DNA of 64,000 bases from NCBI GenBank assembly GCA_964462295.1, contig CAYWXH010000001.1, positions 1 to 64,000 of the forward strand, read 5' to 3'. A program made the position numbers and the translations under genes. Under the pieces are notes generated by a model. It was not told the DNA's origin. It did no database searches and saw only the letters and a program-made list of their open reading frames with translations. This document shows positions 26,012-34,425 of the stretch, piece after piece (the first letter of the stretch is position 1; every line of letters begins with the position of its first letter). The DNA comes from JALVIU01 sp964462295 (lineage in GTDB: Bacteria; Atribacterota; JALVIU01).

Positions 26012-26607
26012 TAGTTATAGTTAACTATGGAGTGGGAAACTTTGGAAGTGTAGAGAAGGCCTTAAGATTTTTGAAAAAAGACGCAGTAATAAGCAATGAC
26101 CCAGAGGTTATTGTTCGTTCAGATAAGATAATACTTCCTGGTGTAGGGGCATTTCGTGATGCTATCGAGTTTTTGGAAGGTTCAGGACTTATCCCTCTCC
26201 TAAAGGAAGAGGTGGCAAAGGGCAAACCCCTTCTTGGTATATGTCTTGGTCTTCAACTTCTTTTCGAAGAGAGTGAAGAAGGTGGCCTATTCAGAGGGCT
26301 TTCTTTTATGAATGGTCGAGTGGTAAGATTTGAAGGAGACATAAAGGTTCCTCATATGGGATGGAATAGGGTTTACGAAAGTTCCCCGTCATATCTTTTG
26401 AAAAATATACCCAATGGTACTCATTTTTATTTTGCCAACTCCTATTATGCAGATACAAAGGATGAAAAAGTAATAAAAGGCATTACCGAATATGGGATAG
26501 AGTTTCCATCTGTGGTAGAGAAGGGCAATATGTTTGGTACCCAATTTCACCCGGAAAAAAGTGGGGAAATGGGTCTTAGAGTCTTGGAGAATTTTGCAAA
26601 TTTATAA
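26008..26607 (+). CDS. hisH: Imidazole glycerol phosphate synthase glutaminase subunit HisH
   Basis: HisH is the class I glutamine amidotransferase subunit that feeds ammonia to HisF. The 199-residue product has the catalytic cysteine in GKPLLGICLGLQLLFEES and the His-Glu pair in GTQFHPEKSG near the C-terminus. VNYGVGNFGSVEKALRFL at the start and ILPGVGAFRDA complete the family pattern. It begins inside the hisB stop region (4-bp overlap), with hisA 10 bp downstream. Confidence 0.97.
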   Translation: MIVIVNYGVGNFGSVEKALRFLKKDAVISNDPEVIVRSDKIILPGVGAFRDAIEFLEGSGLIPLLKEEVAKGKPLLGICLGLQLLFEESEEGGLFRGLSFMNGRVVRFEGDIKVPHMGWNRVYESSPSYLLKNIPNGTHFYFANSYYADTKDEKVIKGITEYGIEFPSVVEKGNMFGTQFHPEKSGEMGLRVLENFANL

Positions 26608-26617
26608 GGAGTAAGAA

Positions 26618-27343
26618 ATGCTTGTAATCCCTGCTGTTGATATAAAAGATGGAAGATGTGTAAGGCTGTTTCAAGGAGATTATGCCAAAGTAGAGGTATT
26701 TTCAGAAGACCCCGTTGAGGTTGCTAAAAAGTGGGCCCAATCTGGTGCAAAGCTTATCCATGTTGTGGATCTTGATGGTGCTAAAGAGGGTCGACCAGTA
26801 AATAAGAAAACAATAGAAGATATAGTAAAAAGTGTAGATATAGATGTAGAGGTAGGTGGGGGAATAAGGGATGAAAAGATTGTAGAGGAATATTTTTCTC
26901 TTAATGTTAAAAGGCTTGTGATAGGAAGTATGCTTTTTAAAAATCAATCTTTAGCTAAAACACTTCTTAGTATATATGCTGGTCAAATTATTCCAAGTCT
27001 TGATGTCAGGGATAAAAAATTGGCCATATCTGGATGGTTAGAAGAGACGAAATTTACAATAGATGATGCTATTCCTTACCTGGAAGGTTATGGAGTAGAA
27101 GAGATTATAATAACAGATATAAAAAGAGATGGTACCCTTGAGGGTTTTGATACCTCTCTATTAGAGTATATAGTAAGAAAATACCCAAAGATAAAGCTTA
27201 TAGTGGGGGGAGGTATTACATCTTTGGATGATCTTAAAAAGATAGCTTTCTTTCCCAATGTGAGGGGTGTCATTGTCGGAAAAGCCCTCTATACAGGTAC
27301 AATAGATTTCAAAGAAGCGAATCGCTTATATGGAGGTAATTGA
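26618..27343 (+). CDS. hisA: ProFAR isomerase HisA
   Basis: HisA is the TIM-barrel isomerase that opens the ribose of ProFAR. The 241-residue product begins MLVIPAVDIKDGRCVRLFQG and has VVDLDGAKEG, VEVGGGIRD, ITDIKRDGTLEGFD and VGGGITSLDDL, the paired phosphate-binding and catalytic Asp motifs. The second Asp is in the DIKRDGT loop. The stop shares one base with the hisF ATG. Confidence 0.96.
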   Translation: MLVIPAVDIKDGRCVRLFQGDYAKVEVFSEDPVEVAKKWAQSGAKLIHVVDLDGAKEGRPVNKKTIEDIVKSVDIDVEVGGGIRDEKIVEEYFSLNVKRLVIGSMLFKNQSLAKTLLSIYAGQIIPSLDVRDKKLAISGWLEETKFTIDDAIPYLEGYGVEEIIITDIKRDGTLEGFDTSLLEYIVRKYPKIKLIVGGGITSLDDLKKIAFFPNVRGVIVGKALYTGTIDFKEANRLYGGN

Positions 27344-28098
27344 TGCTTGCAAAGAGGATTATACCTTGTCTTGATGTAAAAGAGGGCAGGGTAGTTAAGG
27401 GGATAAATTTTGTAAGTTTGATAGATGCAGGTGACCCTGTAACTCTTGCTAAAATATATAATGATGAAGGGGCAGATGAGCTTGTTTTTTTAGATATAAC
27501 AGCATCTTATGAGAAAAGAGATATTATGCTTGATGTGGCAGAACAGGTGGCAAAGAATGTATTTATCCCATTTACTGTAGGTGGAGGAATAAGAAATATT
27601 CAAGATATAGAGAATCTTCTTATGGCAGGTGCGGATAAGGTTTCTATAAATACCCAAGCTGTTAGAAATCCAAAGTTTATAGAAGAGGCTTCAAAAAGAT
27701 TCGGGGCACAGTGTATTGTGGTAGCCATTGATGCAAAAAAAGATAGAGATAGATATAGGGTCTATGTAGAAGGGGGTAGGACACCCACAGATCTTGATGC
27801 AGTTTTATGGGCAAAAGAAGTAGAAGAAAGGGGAGCAGGAGAAATTTTGCTTACGAGCATAGATAAGGATGGCACAAAAGATGGCTATGAGCTAACTCTT
27901 ACTAAGGCAATTTCAGAAGCTGTTTCTATTCCTGTGATTGCATCGGGGGGTGCAGGAGATAAAGTGCACTTTTTTGAGGTCTTTGATTATGCAAAGGCAG
28001 ATGCAGCGCTTGCTGCATCTTTATTTCATTTTGGTGAACTTAAGATAGGTGAGCTTAAATCATATCTTAAGGAGAAAGGAGTTGAGGTAAGATTATAG
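27343..28098 (+). CDS. hisF: Imidazole glycerol phosphate synthase cyclase subunit HisF
   Basis: HisF is the TIM-barrel cyclase that uses HisH-derived ammonia to form IGP and AICAR. The 251-residue product starts MLAKRIIPCLDVKEGRVVKG and contains FLDITASYEKR, FTVGGGIRN, ADKVSINTQAVRNP, LTSIDKDGTKDGYE and ASGGAGDKVHF. The ATG at 27343 overlaps the hisA stop (TGATG) behind TGGAGGT, and I prefer it to a TTG one codon earlier. One base is shared with the next gene. Confidence 0.97.
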   Translation: MLAKRIIPCLDVKEGRVVKGINFVSLIDAGDPVTLAKIYNDEGADELVFLDITASYEKRDIMLDVAEQVAKNVFIPFTVGGGIRNIQDIENLLMAGADKVSINTQAVRNPKFIEEASKRFGAQCIVVAIDAKKDRDRYRVYVEGGRTPTDLDAVLWAKEVEERGAGEILLTSIDKDGTKDGYELTLTKAISEAVSIPVIASGGAGDKVHFFEVFDYAKADAALAASLFHFGELKIGELKSYLKEKGVEVRL

Positions 28099-28736
28099 TG
28101 AATGACATTATAGACCAAATAAGATTTGACGAGAAAGGTCTTGTCCCTGCAGTTGTGCAAGATTATTCTACAAGACAGGTATTAATGGTAGCATATATGA
28201 ATAAGGAGGCCTTGCAAAAAACCCTTGAAACTAAGATTGCTCATTATTTTTCTCGATCTCGGAGGAAACTTTGGAAAAAGGGTGAGACATCAGGTCATTT
28301 TCAGTATGTAAAAGAGATCAGGATAGATTGTGATGAAGATACTATACTCTTGTTGGTAGAACAGGTAGGAGTAGCCTGCCATACTGGACATTATTCTTGT
28401 TTTTATAGAGAGGTAACTCCACAATTTAATATAGTAGAAAAAGAGGAACCCTATGATGTATTGGGTGAGGTTATGGGGATTGTTAAAGATAGAAAGATAA
28501 ACCCTAAAGAAGGCTCTTATGTAAATTACCTCTTTTCCCATCCTGAAGATAAATTACCCAAAAAAATAGGAGAGGAGGCAACAGAGGTAGTAATTGCCTA
28601 TAAAGATAAAGATAGGCCACAAATTATATATGAAGTTGCTGATCTATGGTTTCATACTATGGTACTTCTTGGTTATATGGATATCCCTCTTTTTGAAATA
28701 TTCCAAGAGTTAAAAGGCAGGAGAAAAAAGAGATAA
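28098..28736 (+). CDS. hisIE: Bifunctional phosphoribosyl-AMP cyclohydrolase / phosphoribosyl-ATP pyrophosphatase
   Basis: This fusion catalyses steps 2 and 3 of histidine synthesis. The 212-residue protein has an N-terminal HisI domain with YSTRQVLMVAYMNKEAL, SRRKLWKKGETSGH and a zinc/magnesium cluster around DCDEDTILLLVEQVGVACH, then SCFYREV. A HisE MazG-like domain from about residue 120 shows EGSYVNYLF and IGEEATEVVIAYKDKD, the metal-binding Glu motif. A GTG start shares its G with the hisF stop. birA follows directly. Confidence 0.95.
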   Translation: MNDIIDQIRFDEKGLVPAVVQDYSTRQVLMVAYMNKEALQKTLETKIAHYFSRSRRKLWKKGETSGHFQYVKEIRIDCDEDTILLLVEQVGVACHTGHYSCFYREVTPQFNIVEKEEPYDVLGEVMGIVKDRKINPKEGSYVNYLFSHPEDKLPKKIGEEATEVVIAYKDKDRPQIIYEVADLWFHTMVLLGYMDIPLFEIFQELKGRRKKR

Positions 28737-29348
28737 GTGCCTTTATTGGAAAAGGTTCACTATAAAGATATTGTTATATACCATTATGATGAAATAGAAT
28801 CTACATCAGATCTTATAAGAGATTTTGATAATAAAGGTACTAAAATTGTATTATGGGCCGATACACAGACTAACGGTAGGGGAAGAAAAAAAAGAGATTG
28901 GGTATCTCCTTTGGGAGGACTCTGGTTTACCCTTTCTTTTGCTCCAAAAGATTTCCCTCAAGAATTCTTACCTTATGTGGTAAGGATTCCTGCCTTGGCA
29001 GTCTCTACTGTCCTTATTTATTATGGGATTTCACCATCCATAAAACCCCCAAATGATATTTATGTGGAGAATAAGAAGATTGCTGGAATCCTAATCGATA
29101 CAAAGATAAAGAATGAAAGGGTCGAAAGGATATATATAGGTATAGGTCTTAATATAAATAACACCACTAAAATACTTCCTCTCCCAATAAGAAGTAATGT
29201 AATAACTATGTATGACCTTTTTCCTAAAGATTACTCTATCAAGGAAATACTTTTTGAGATATTGGATGGTATATTTAATGGATTTGATACTTTATTTAAA
29301 GACAAAAAAGATATAGATAAATTATGGAATAAGATAGTTATCCAATAA
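28737..29348 (+). CDS. birA: Biotin--protein ligase, catalytic-only BirA
   Basis: The enzyme attaches biotin to carboxylase carrier proteins. The 203-residue product is the short form without the N-terminal DNA-binding domain of E. coli BirA, so it is not a repressor. Motifs are DEIESTSDLI, ADTQTNGRGRKKRDWVSP (biotinyl-AMP loop), GGLWFTLSF and KPPNDIYVENKKIAGILID, with GIGLNINN after. The GTG start touches the hisIE stop. Its 3' end overlaps the convergent aldolase gene by 11 bp. Joining the end of a his operon is probably a matter of position rather than function. Confidence 0.94.
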   Translation: MPLLEKVHYKDIVIYHYDEIESTSDLIRDFDNKGTKIVLWADTQTNGRGRKKRDWVSPLGGLWFTLSFAPKDFPQEFLPYVVRIPALAVSTVLIYYGISPSIKPPNDIYVENKKIAGILIDTKIKNERVERIYIGIGLNINNTTKILPLPIRSNVITMYDLFPKDYSIKEILFEILDGIFNGFDTLFKDKKDIDKLWNKIVIQ

Positions 29349-30132
29349 TTTTTTTAAAGATTGTACCATTTTTCTTTAACCAATCATATACTATCCTTCC
29401 TTCATTTGGTAGGCTAAAATCCTTCACCCCTAGATCCATATATTTCTTTATATCTTCTTCAGTATAATTTACTCCAAACTCTACTCTGGGCCTTATACCT
29501 TTTTCTATTGCTAATTTTATTGTTTTTGCTTCTGCCTCCTTTACCTTTGGATGGTTACGTTCCCCAGGATGCCCTATACTCATAGAATAATCATTGGGTC
29601 CAAATTGAACCATATCTATACCTTTCACAGATAAAATTTCGTCAAGGTGTTCTACTGCCTCTCTTTTTTCAATCATGATGGCAATTACTACATCATCCAT
29701 AGCTTCTACATATGAGGGATGCCCTGACTCTATAAAATATCCTGTGTTCCTTCTACTTGCCGCTCCATTTAATCCTTTTCTTTCGGGTGTCTCTGCCTTC
29801 ACTATCTTTACGCATTCTATTACATCTTCATATGTCCTTATATCTGTAAAAAGTACATTTTGTATTCCTGCGCCAAGCGCCCTTTGTGCAATAAATGCCC
29901 TATTGTTTTGATCTATTTTTATCATTGAAGACATATCAAAAAGTTCTATAGCTCTTGCAATGTTTTCAAGATCGTGTAAGGTCCATGAAGTATATTCTCC
30001 CAAAAATTCTATATAGTCAAATAACCCTGTATAGCCTATAATCTCTGCCATTCCTGCCCAAGGAGATAACATTCTTGTGGCAAGTGTAGGTTCTCCTTTT
30101 CTTATCTTTTCTCTAAGTTTATTTTTCCTCAT
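29338..30132 (-). CDS. HpcH/HpaI-family 2-keto-3-deoxy acid aldolase
   Basis: The 264-residue protein belongs to the HpaI class II aldolase family, which splits 2-keto-3-deoxy acids into pyruvate and an aldehyde with a divalent metal. FLGEYTSWTLHDLENIAR near residue 43, ALGAGIQNVLFTDIRTYEDV, IAIMIEKREAVEHLDEIL (metal-binding Glu) and DMVQFGPNDYSMSIG are the conserved barrel motifs. The natural substrate is unknown; sugar-acid breakdown fits the carbohydrate locus on the other strand. It is divergent from that locus across 280 bp, and has a TATAAT at 30169-30164 (minus) and GGGAGG before its ATG. Confidence 0.9.
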   Translation of the reverse strand: MRKNKLREKIRKGEPTLATRMLSPWAGMAEIIGYTGLFDYIEFLGEYTSWTLHDLENIARAIELFDMSSMIKIDQNNRAFIAQRALGAGIQNVLFTDIRTYEDVIECVKIVKAETPERKGLNGAASRRNTGYFIESGHPSYVEAMDDVVIAIMIEKREAVEHLDEILSVKGIDMVQFGPNDYSMSIGHPGERNHPKVKEAEAKTIKLAIEKGIRPRVEFGVNYTEEDIKKYMDLGVKDFSLPNEGRIVYDWLKKNGTIFKKIIG

Positions 30133-30321
30133 CTTTTCCTCCCTTTTATTTAAAATTTATATTATTATATCATAAATTCTCATAGTATAGAAACTTATTA
30201 GGGTAAAACCAGAGCGTAGTCTTTTAAATACGTATAGCTACCTTTTTAAAAAAGAAATTTCGATTTTTGAAGAAAATCTAAAGAAAATCGAGCTATGGTG
30301 ACATATTTCTGATTAATTATT

Positions 30322-30381
30322 GCAGATGAAATTTATTGAAACTTAGTGATATTTGCTGAATTTTGCTGAAGAGTGTATAAT
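30322..30381 (+). promoter_or_regulatory. Promoter with five 10-bp-phased direct repeats (probable DeoR operator)
   Basis: Five 9-bp units start exactly every 10 bp: GCAGATGAA (30322), TTTATTGAA (30332), CTTAGTGAT (30342), TTTGCTGAA (30352) and TTTGCTGAA (30362). The last two contain the -35 region (TTGCTG, 30353-30358), followed by a 17-bp spacer and TATAAT at 30376-30381. All units face the same side of the helix, and bound protein would block the promoter. The DeoR-type regulator encoded at the end of this locus is the likely ligand. The rest of the 280-bp gap holds the minus-strand aldolase promoter region and nothing else I recognise. Confidence 0.65.
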
Positions 30382-30412
30382 TTTTTAAAACTTCTTAAGG
30401 GAGGGTATAGAC

Positions 30413-31681
30413 ATGAAAAGGCTTTTGGTTTTTGGTTTAGTCTTTCTCTTTTTATTAAGTGTAACAAGTTTTAGTTTTGCAAAACCTATTGAGGTGAAGA
30501 TGTGGTTTCATTCGGGAAGGGGTGAAGAGAGGGCTGTCATTAATGATCAGGTAAAGCGCTTCAATAGTATGCAAAATGAGGTAAAAGTTATAGCTGTTCA
30601 GCTTCCAGAGGGAAGCTATGCAGAACAGGTAAATGCAGCAGCATTGGCAGGAGATCTACCTGATATTTTGGATCTTGATGGTCCGTATGTATCAAATTAT
30701 GCTTGGGCAAAGTATATAAGACCATTGGATGAATTTATATCACCCGAACTCCGAAAAGATTTCTTACCATCTATTATTTCTCAAGGCCTTTATAATGGTA
30801 AGATTTATGCCCTTGGTACATTTGATTCCGGACTTGCTATGTGGGGAAATAAGAAATACCTGGAGAAGATAGGTGCAAGGATTCCAAAGCATGTTGATGA
30901 GGCATGGACATTTACTGAATTTATGAGTATATTGAAAAAGCTTAAGGCATTAAAAGAAGTAAAGTACCCTATAGATTTCAAGATAAATTATGGCGTAGGT
31001 GAGTGGTATACTTATGGATTTTCCCCTATCTTTCAGGCATTTGGTGCAGACCTTATAGATAGAAAGACTTATAAGAGTGCAGATGGCATATTGAATGGAC
31101 CTGAGGCCTTAGCTGCGGCAGCGTGGTTCCAGGCATTGTTTGCACAGAAGTTTGCAGATTCTAATCCTCCAGGAGATGCTGAATTTATAAATGGTGAGGC
31201 CGCTATATCTTGGGTAGGACATTGGGTATGGCAGCCTTATCATAAGGCTTTGGGAAATGATCTTGTCTTATTACCTATGCCAAAGTTCTTTAAGCAGGCA
31301 ACGGGAATGGGCTCCTGGGCATGGAGTATTACGACAAAATCTAAGCATCCAGAAGCAGCATGGAAGTTTTTGGCATTCTTGCTTAAACCAGAAGAGATTC
31401 TTAAAATGACTAATGCAAATGGTGCAGTACCATCTCGTTTCAGTGCTATTTCAAAATCTGAACTCTATAAGAAAGACGGACCTTTGGCTATATTTGTTGA
31501 ACAACTTAAAACAATCGCAGTTCCAAGACCTGTAACACCTGCATATCCTGCTATTACTTCATCTTTTGCAAAGGCTATAGATAACATTATAAAGGGTGCA
31601 GATATTAGAAAAGAATTAGATAATGCAGTAAAAGAAATAGATCAAGATATAGAATACAATGCTGGATATCCTATGAAATAG
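30413..31681 (+). CDS. Sugar ABC transporter substrate-binding protein (family 1)
   Basis: The 422-residue product has a signal peptide (MKRLLVFGLVFLFLLSVTS, cut likely after SFSFA) and then VKMWFHSGRGEERAVINDQV, the standard opening of cluster D/family 1 sugar-binding proteins. AALAGDLPDILDLDG, GEAAISWVGHWVWQP and WAWSITTKSKHPEAAWKFL are typical hinge and binding-lobe segments. It captures a mono- or oligosaccharide in the periplasm for the permeases encoded next. The neighbouring sucrose-synthase-like and PfkB enzymes suggest a fructose-containing sugar, which is an inference. A stem-loop follows the gene. Confidence 0.92.
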   Translation: MKRLLVFGLVFLFLLSVTSFSFAKPIEVKMWFHSGRGEERAVINDQVKRFNSMQNEVKVIAVQLPEGSYAEQVNAAALAGDLPDILDLDGPYVSNYAWAKYIRPLDEFISPELRKDFLPSIISQGLYNGKIYALGTFDSGLAMWGNKKYLEKIGARIPKHVDEAWTFTEFMSILKKLKALKEVKYPIDFKINYGVGEWYTYGFSPIFQAFGADLIDRKTYKSADGILNGPEALAAAAWFQALFAQKFADSNPPGDAEFINGEAAISWVGHWVWQPYHKALGNDLVLLPMPKFFKQATGMGSWAWSITTKSKHPEAAWKFLAFLLKPEEILKMTNANGAVPSRFSAISKSELYKKDGPLAIFVEQLKTIAVPRPVTPAYPAITSSFAKAIDNIIKGADIRKELDNAVKEIDQDIEYNAGYPMK

Positions 31682-31695
31682 TATCTTTTCTTTTT

Positions 31696-31723
31696 TGGGT
31701 GGGTAGGTTTTTCTATCCACCCA
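31696..31723 (+). other. Stem-loop after the binding-protein gene
   Basis: TGGGTGGGTAG (31696-31706) pairs with CTATCCACCCA (31713-31723), an 11-bp stem with one G-T pair and a 6-nt loop. A T/C-rich tract follows (TTTCTTTT), so it may act as a partial terminator or as a 3' stabiliser that favours binding-protein synthesis. Confidence 0.6.
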
Positions 31724-31748
31724 TTTCTTTTATATAAAGGAGCGAATT

Positions 31749-32648
31749 ATGAAAAGACATTTAAATTTTAGAAGTAATAAAAAGGCAATTCTGTTATTTC
31801 TATTGCCTGCTATAATTTTGCTTTTATTTTTTATAATTATCCCCTTTATTATGGCATTTTTACTCTCTTTTACTAATCAACGTCTTATCCCTGCGCCTGT
31901 ACCTACGAAATTTATAGGGGTACTAAATTATAAGATACTCCTTAAAGATGAACTTTTTAGAAAAGGTCTTTTAAATACTTTTTATTTTGCATTAATAGTA
32001 GTTCCTCTTCAGAGTGCTTTTGCTTTGGGACTTGCCCTTTTGGTTAATAAGAAGCTAAAGGGTGTAAATTTTTTTAGGACAATATATTTTATTCCTACAG
32101 TAACTGTAATGGTTGTTGTGGCTGTAATATGGAGTTTTTTATATCATCCTGAAGGCCTTATAAATGCCTTTCTTTCTGTTATTACCTTTGGTAAGTGGAA
32201 GCCTATAGATTTTCTTAGCAATCCTTATTGGGCTTTTCCTGCTATAATGTTTATGTCTATTTGGCAGGGAGTAGGATTTCAAATGCTTATATTTTTAGCG
32301 GGATTGCAAGATATACCAAAAATACTTTATGAAGCGGCAACTATTGATGGTGCAAGTGGATGGAAGCAGTTTATATATATTACATTACCTCAATTAAAAA
32401 ATACCACTACTTTTGTTATAATATCTACAACTATACTTGCATTAAGGCTTTTTGATCAAGTAAAAATTATGACAAATGGTGGGCCAAGGGGTGCAACATA
32501 TACCATCATCCTTCATCTTTATAATATGGGATTTAAGAGGTTAAATGTGGGTTATGCATCTGCCATTACAGTTGTGTTTTTCTTAATAGTCCTTTTGATT
32601 TCTGTGGTTCAGAGGGCACTTCTTGGTGAAACAAGGGAGGTGGGATGA
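31749..32648 (+). CDS. Sugar ABC transporter permease, MalF type
   Basis: The 299-residue membrane protein has six predicted spans and the EAA loop YEAATIDGASGWKQFIYITL (near residue 196), which docks on the ATPase. ALGLALLVNKK and FRTIYFIPTVTVMVVVAVIW are usual MalF-family helices. It pairs with the MalG-type permease encoded directly downstream. No ATPase gene is present here; importers of this class commonly share an MsmX-like ATPase encoded elsewhere. Confidence 0.92.
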   Translation: MKRHLNFRSNKKAILLFLLPAIILLLFFIIIPFIMAFLLSFTNQRLIPAPVPTKFIGVLNYKILLKDELFRKGLLNTFYFALIVVPLQSAFALGLALLVNKKLKGVNFFRTIYFIPTVTVMVVVAVIWSFLYHPEGLINAFLSVITFGKWKPIDFLSNPYWAFPAIMFMSIWQGVGFQMLIFLAGLQDIPKILYEAATIDGASGWKQFIYITLPQLKNTTTFVIISTTILALRLFDQVKIMTNGGPRGATYTIILHLYNMGFKRLNVGYASAITVVFFLIVLLISVVQRALLGETREVG

Positions 32649-33484
32649 TTGCATAAGACCAAAGTTGTAAACAATGTATTAAGTTATGTGCTTCTTGTTG
32701 GGTTTGCCCTTTTCTTTTTATTTCCACTTATATATATGATTTCTACAAGCCTGAACCCAGATGAAATGAATATACTTAAGATTATGGGTTCTATAAAGGC
32801 CTTTTTCCCATCCCATATTTCACTAAAAAATTATGGAGATGTGTTTAGGAGGATGCCCTTTGGAAGATTTATGTTAAACTCTATAATAGTGGTTTCATCT
32901 ACTGTTATATTGGGTATTTTTGTAAATAGTATGGCAGCATTTGCCTTGGCAAGATTTTCATGGAAGGGAAGGGGATTTCTTATAGCGCTCATTGTGGCAC
33001 TCATGATAATTCCTTTCGAGGCAATAGCTATACCTCTTCTACTTATAGTTAATAGACTTGGTTGGCTAGATTCTTATCATGTACAGATTATACCCTTTAT
33101 TGTAAATCCATTTTATCTATTCCTTTTTTATCAATTTTTTATAGGTTTACCGAAAGAACTTGAGGAATCAGCACTTATAGATGGGGCAAGTTGGTTTAAG
33201 ATATACTGGAATATCTCTATTCCATTATCAAAGCCTATTATTGCTAGTGTTGCAATTCTTCATTTTTTGCAGCACTGGGGTTTTTTCTCTGGCCACTTAT
33301 GGTGACAAGAGGTTATTCATATAGACCTCTTCCAGTTGCTATGCAGGTCTTCTTTGGCCAGTATCCAAGGAACTGGGGTGATATCATGGCCTTTGCAGCA
33401 ATGATGACTGTTCCTGTGATCTTATTGTTTGTATTTTTACAGAGACAGTATGTAAATACGGCAAAAACTGCAGGGATAAAATGA
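32649..33484 (+). pseudogene. Sugar ABC transporter permease, MalG type, split by a -1 frameshift
   Basis: The first frame (TTG start at 32649 behind GGGAGGTGG) encodes a normal MalG N-terminus and the EAA loop ESALIDGASWFKIYWNISIP, but reaches a stop at 33303-33305. The rest of the family domain (VTRGYSYRPLPVAMQVFFGQ and onward) is in the -1 frame. The switch maps to T33281-T33286-C33287, which reads T TTT TTC in the zero frame. A -1 slip there, or one extra T, gives HWGFFLWPLMVTRG, the expected family motif, and a 278-residue protein. It could be a sequencing or assembly error, a recent mutation, or translational or transcriptional slippage. Both parts keep good conservation, so the gene is not long dead. 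Confidence 0.85.
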
Positions 33485-34425
33485 ATAAGAAGATCCTTTT
33501 AATAGGAGAATCTTTAATTGATCTTATCTCTGGTAACTATGTAAAGAGTGTAAAAGATGCAGACTCTTTTACTCCACATCTTGGGGGCTCTCCTTTTAAT
33601 ATAGCAACAATGCTTGGAGATTTAGGATTTAAGCCTTTTTTCCTTACTAGAATAGGAGATGATCCTTTTGGATATCTCATTGTAAGAGAATTAGAAGGCA
33701 GAGGTGTAGATACTACTTATGTACAGATGGATCCATATAGTCATACTTCTATGGTACTTATTGCAAAATCTAAGGAAAATCATGATTTCTTACCTTTAAG
33801 AGATGCCGATTATAAATTGGTTTTACCAGATGAAAGTATTATAGATAATCTTTTAAAAAGAGTGGACATAATTCATTTTAGTAGTTGGCCTATATCTCGT
33901 CTCCCTTCTCGACATACTTTAGAAAATATATTGATTAAGGCAAAAAAATATGATATAAAAATATGTTTCGATATAAACTATAGACGTAAACTTCTAAATA
34001 CTAACTTTGATGCCATAAGTTATATAAAAAAATTGTTAAGAGATATTTACATGGTAAAACCTTCTGTTGAGGATGCATATGAGATCTTTGGAGAGAAAAG
34101 AAATGATGAATATATAGATATGTTTCATCATTTCGGGGTAAAGTATGTGGTACTTACATTGGGGAAAAAAGGTGCCTTGGTATCAGATGGGAAAAAGATA
34201 CAAACCCTTCCGTCTCTTGCAAAACATCCTGTGGATTCGACAGGTGCTGGAGATGGTTTTTGGGCAGGACTTTATTATGGGATAAGGTTAGGGTATGACA
34301 TATTTAAATCAGCAGAGATTGGAAGCATTATTGCAGCATTTAAGACAGATTCTAAAAGTCCAAGTGAGAGGCTCCCTTCCTTGGAGAGGCTTAAAAATAT
34401 GTATAAAGTTAAGGAGAACTTATGA
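33481..34425 (+). CDS. PfkB-family carbohydrate kinase, probable fructokinase
   Basis: The 314-residue kinase begins KILLIGESLIDLISGNYV and has the first PfkB signature as LGGSPFNIATMLGDLGF near residue 36 and the second as DSTGAGDGFWAGLYYG, with catalytic D258. PfkB enzymes phosphorylate fructose, ribose, 2-keto-3-deoxygluconate and similar sugars. Fructokinase is favoured because the next gene encodes a sucrose-synthase-like enzyme that would release fructose. It overlaps both neighbours by 4 bp. Confidence 0.85.
   Translation: MNKKILLIGESLIDLISGNYVKSVKDADSFTPHLGGSPFNIATMLGDLGFKPFFLTRIGDDPFGYLIVRELEGRGVDTTYVQMDPYSHTSMVLIAKSKENHDFLPLRDADYKLVLPDESIIDNLLKRVDIIHFSSWPISRLPSRHTLENILIKAKKYDIKICFDINYRRKLLNTNFDAISYIKKLLRDIYMVKPSVEDAYEIFGEKRNDEYIDMFHHFGVKYVVLTLGKKGALVSDGKKIQTLPSLAKHPVDSTGAGDGFWAGLYYGIRLGYDIFKSAEIGSIIAAFKTDSKSPSERLPSLERLKNMYKVKENL

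Noticed and set aside
33299..33484. A separate 61-residue gene after the MalG frame
   Set aside because: It continues the MalG family domain exactly and has no ribosome site of its own; it is the second part of a frameshifted gene.
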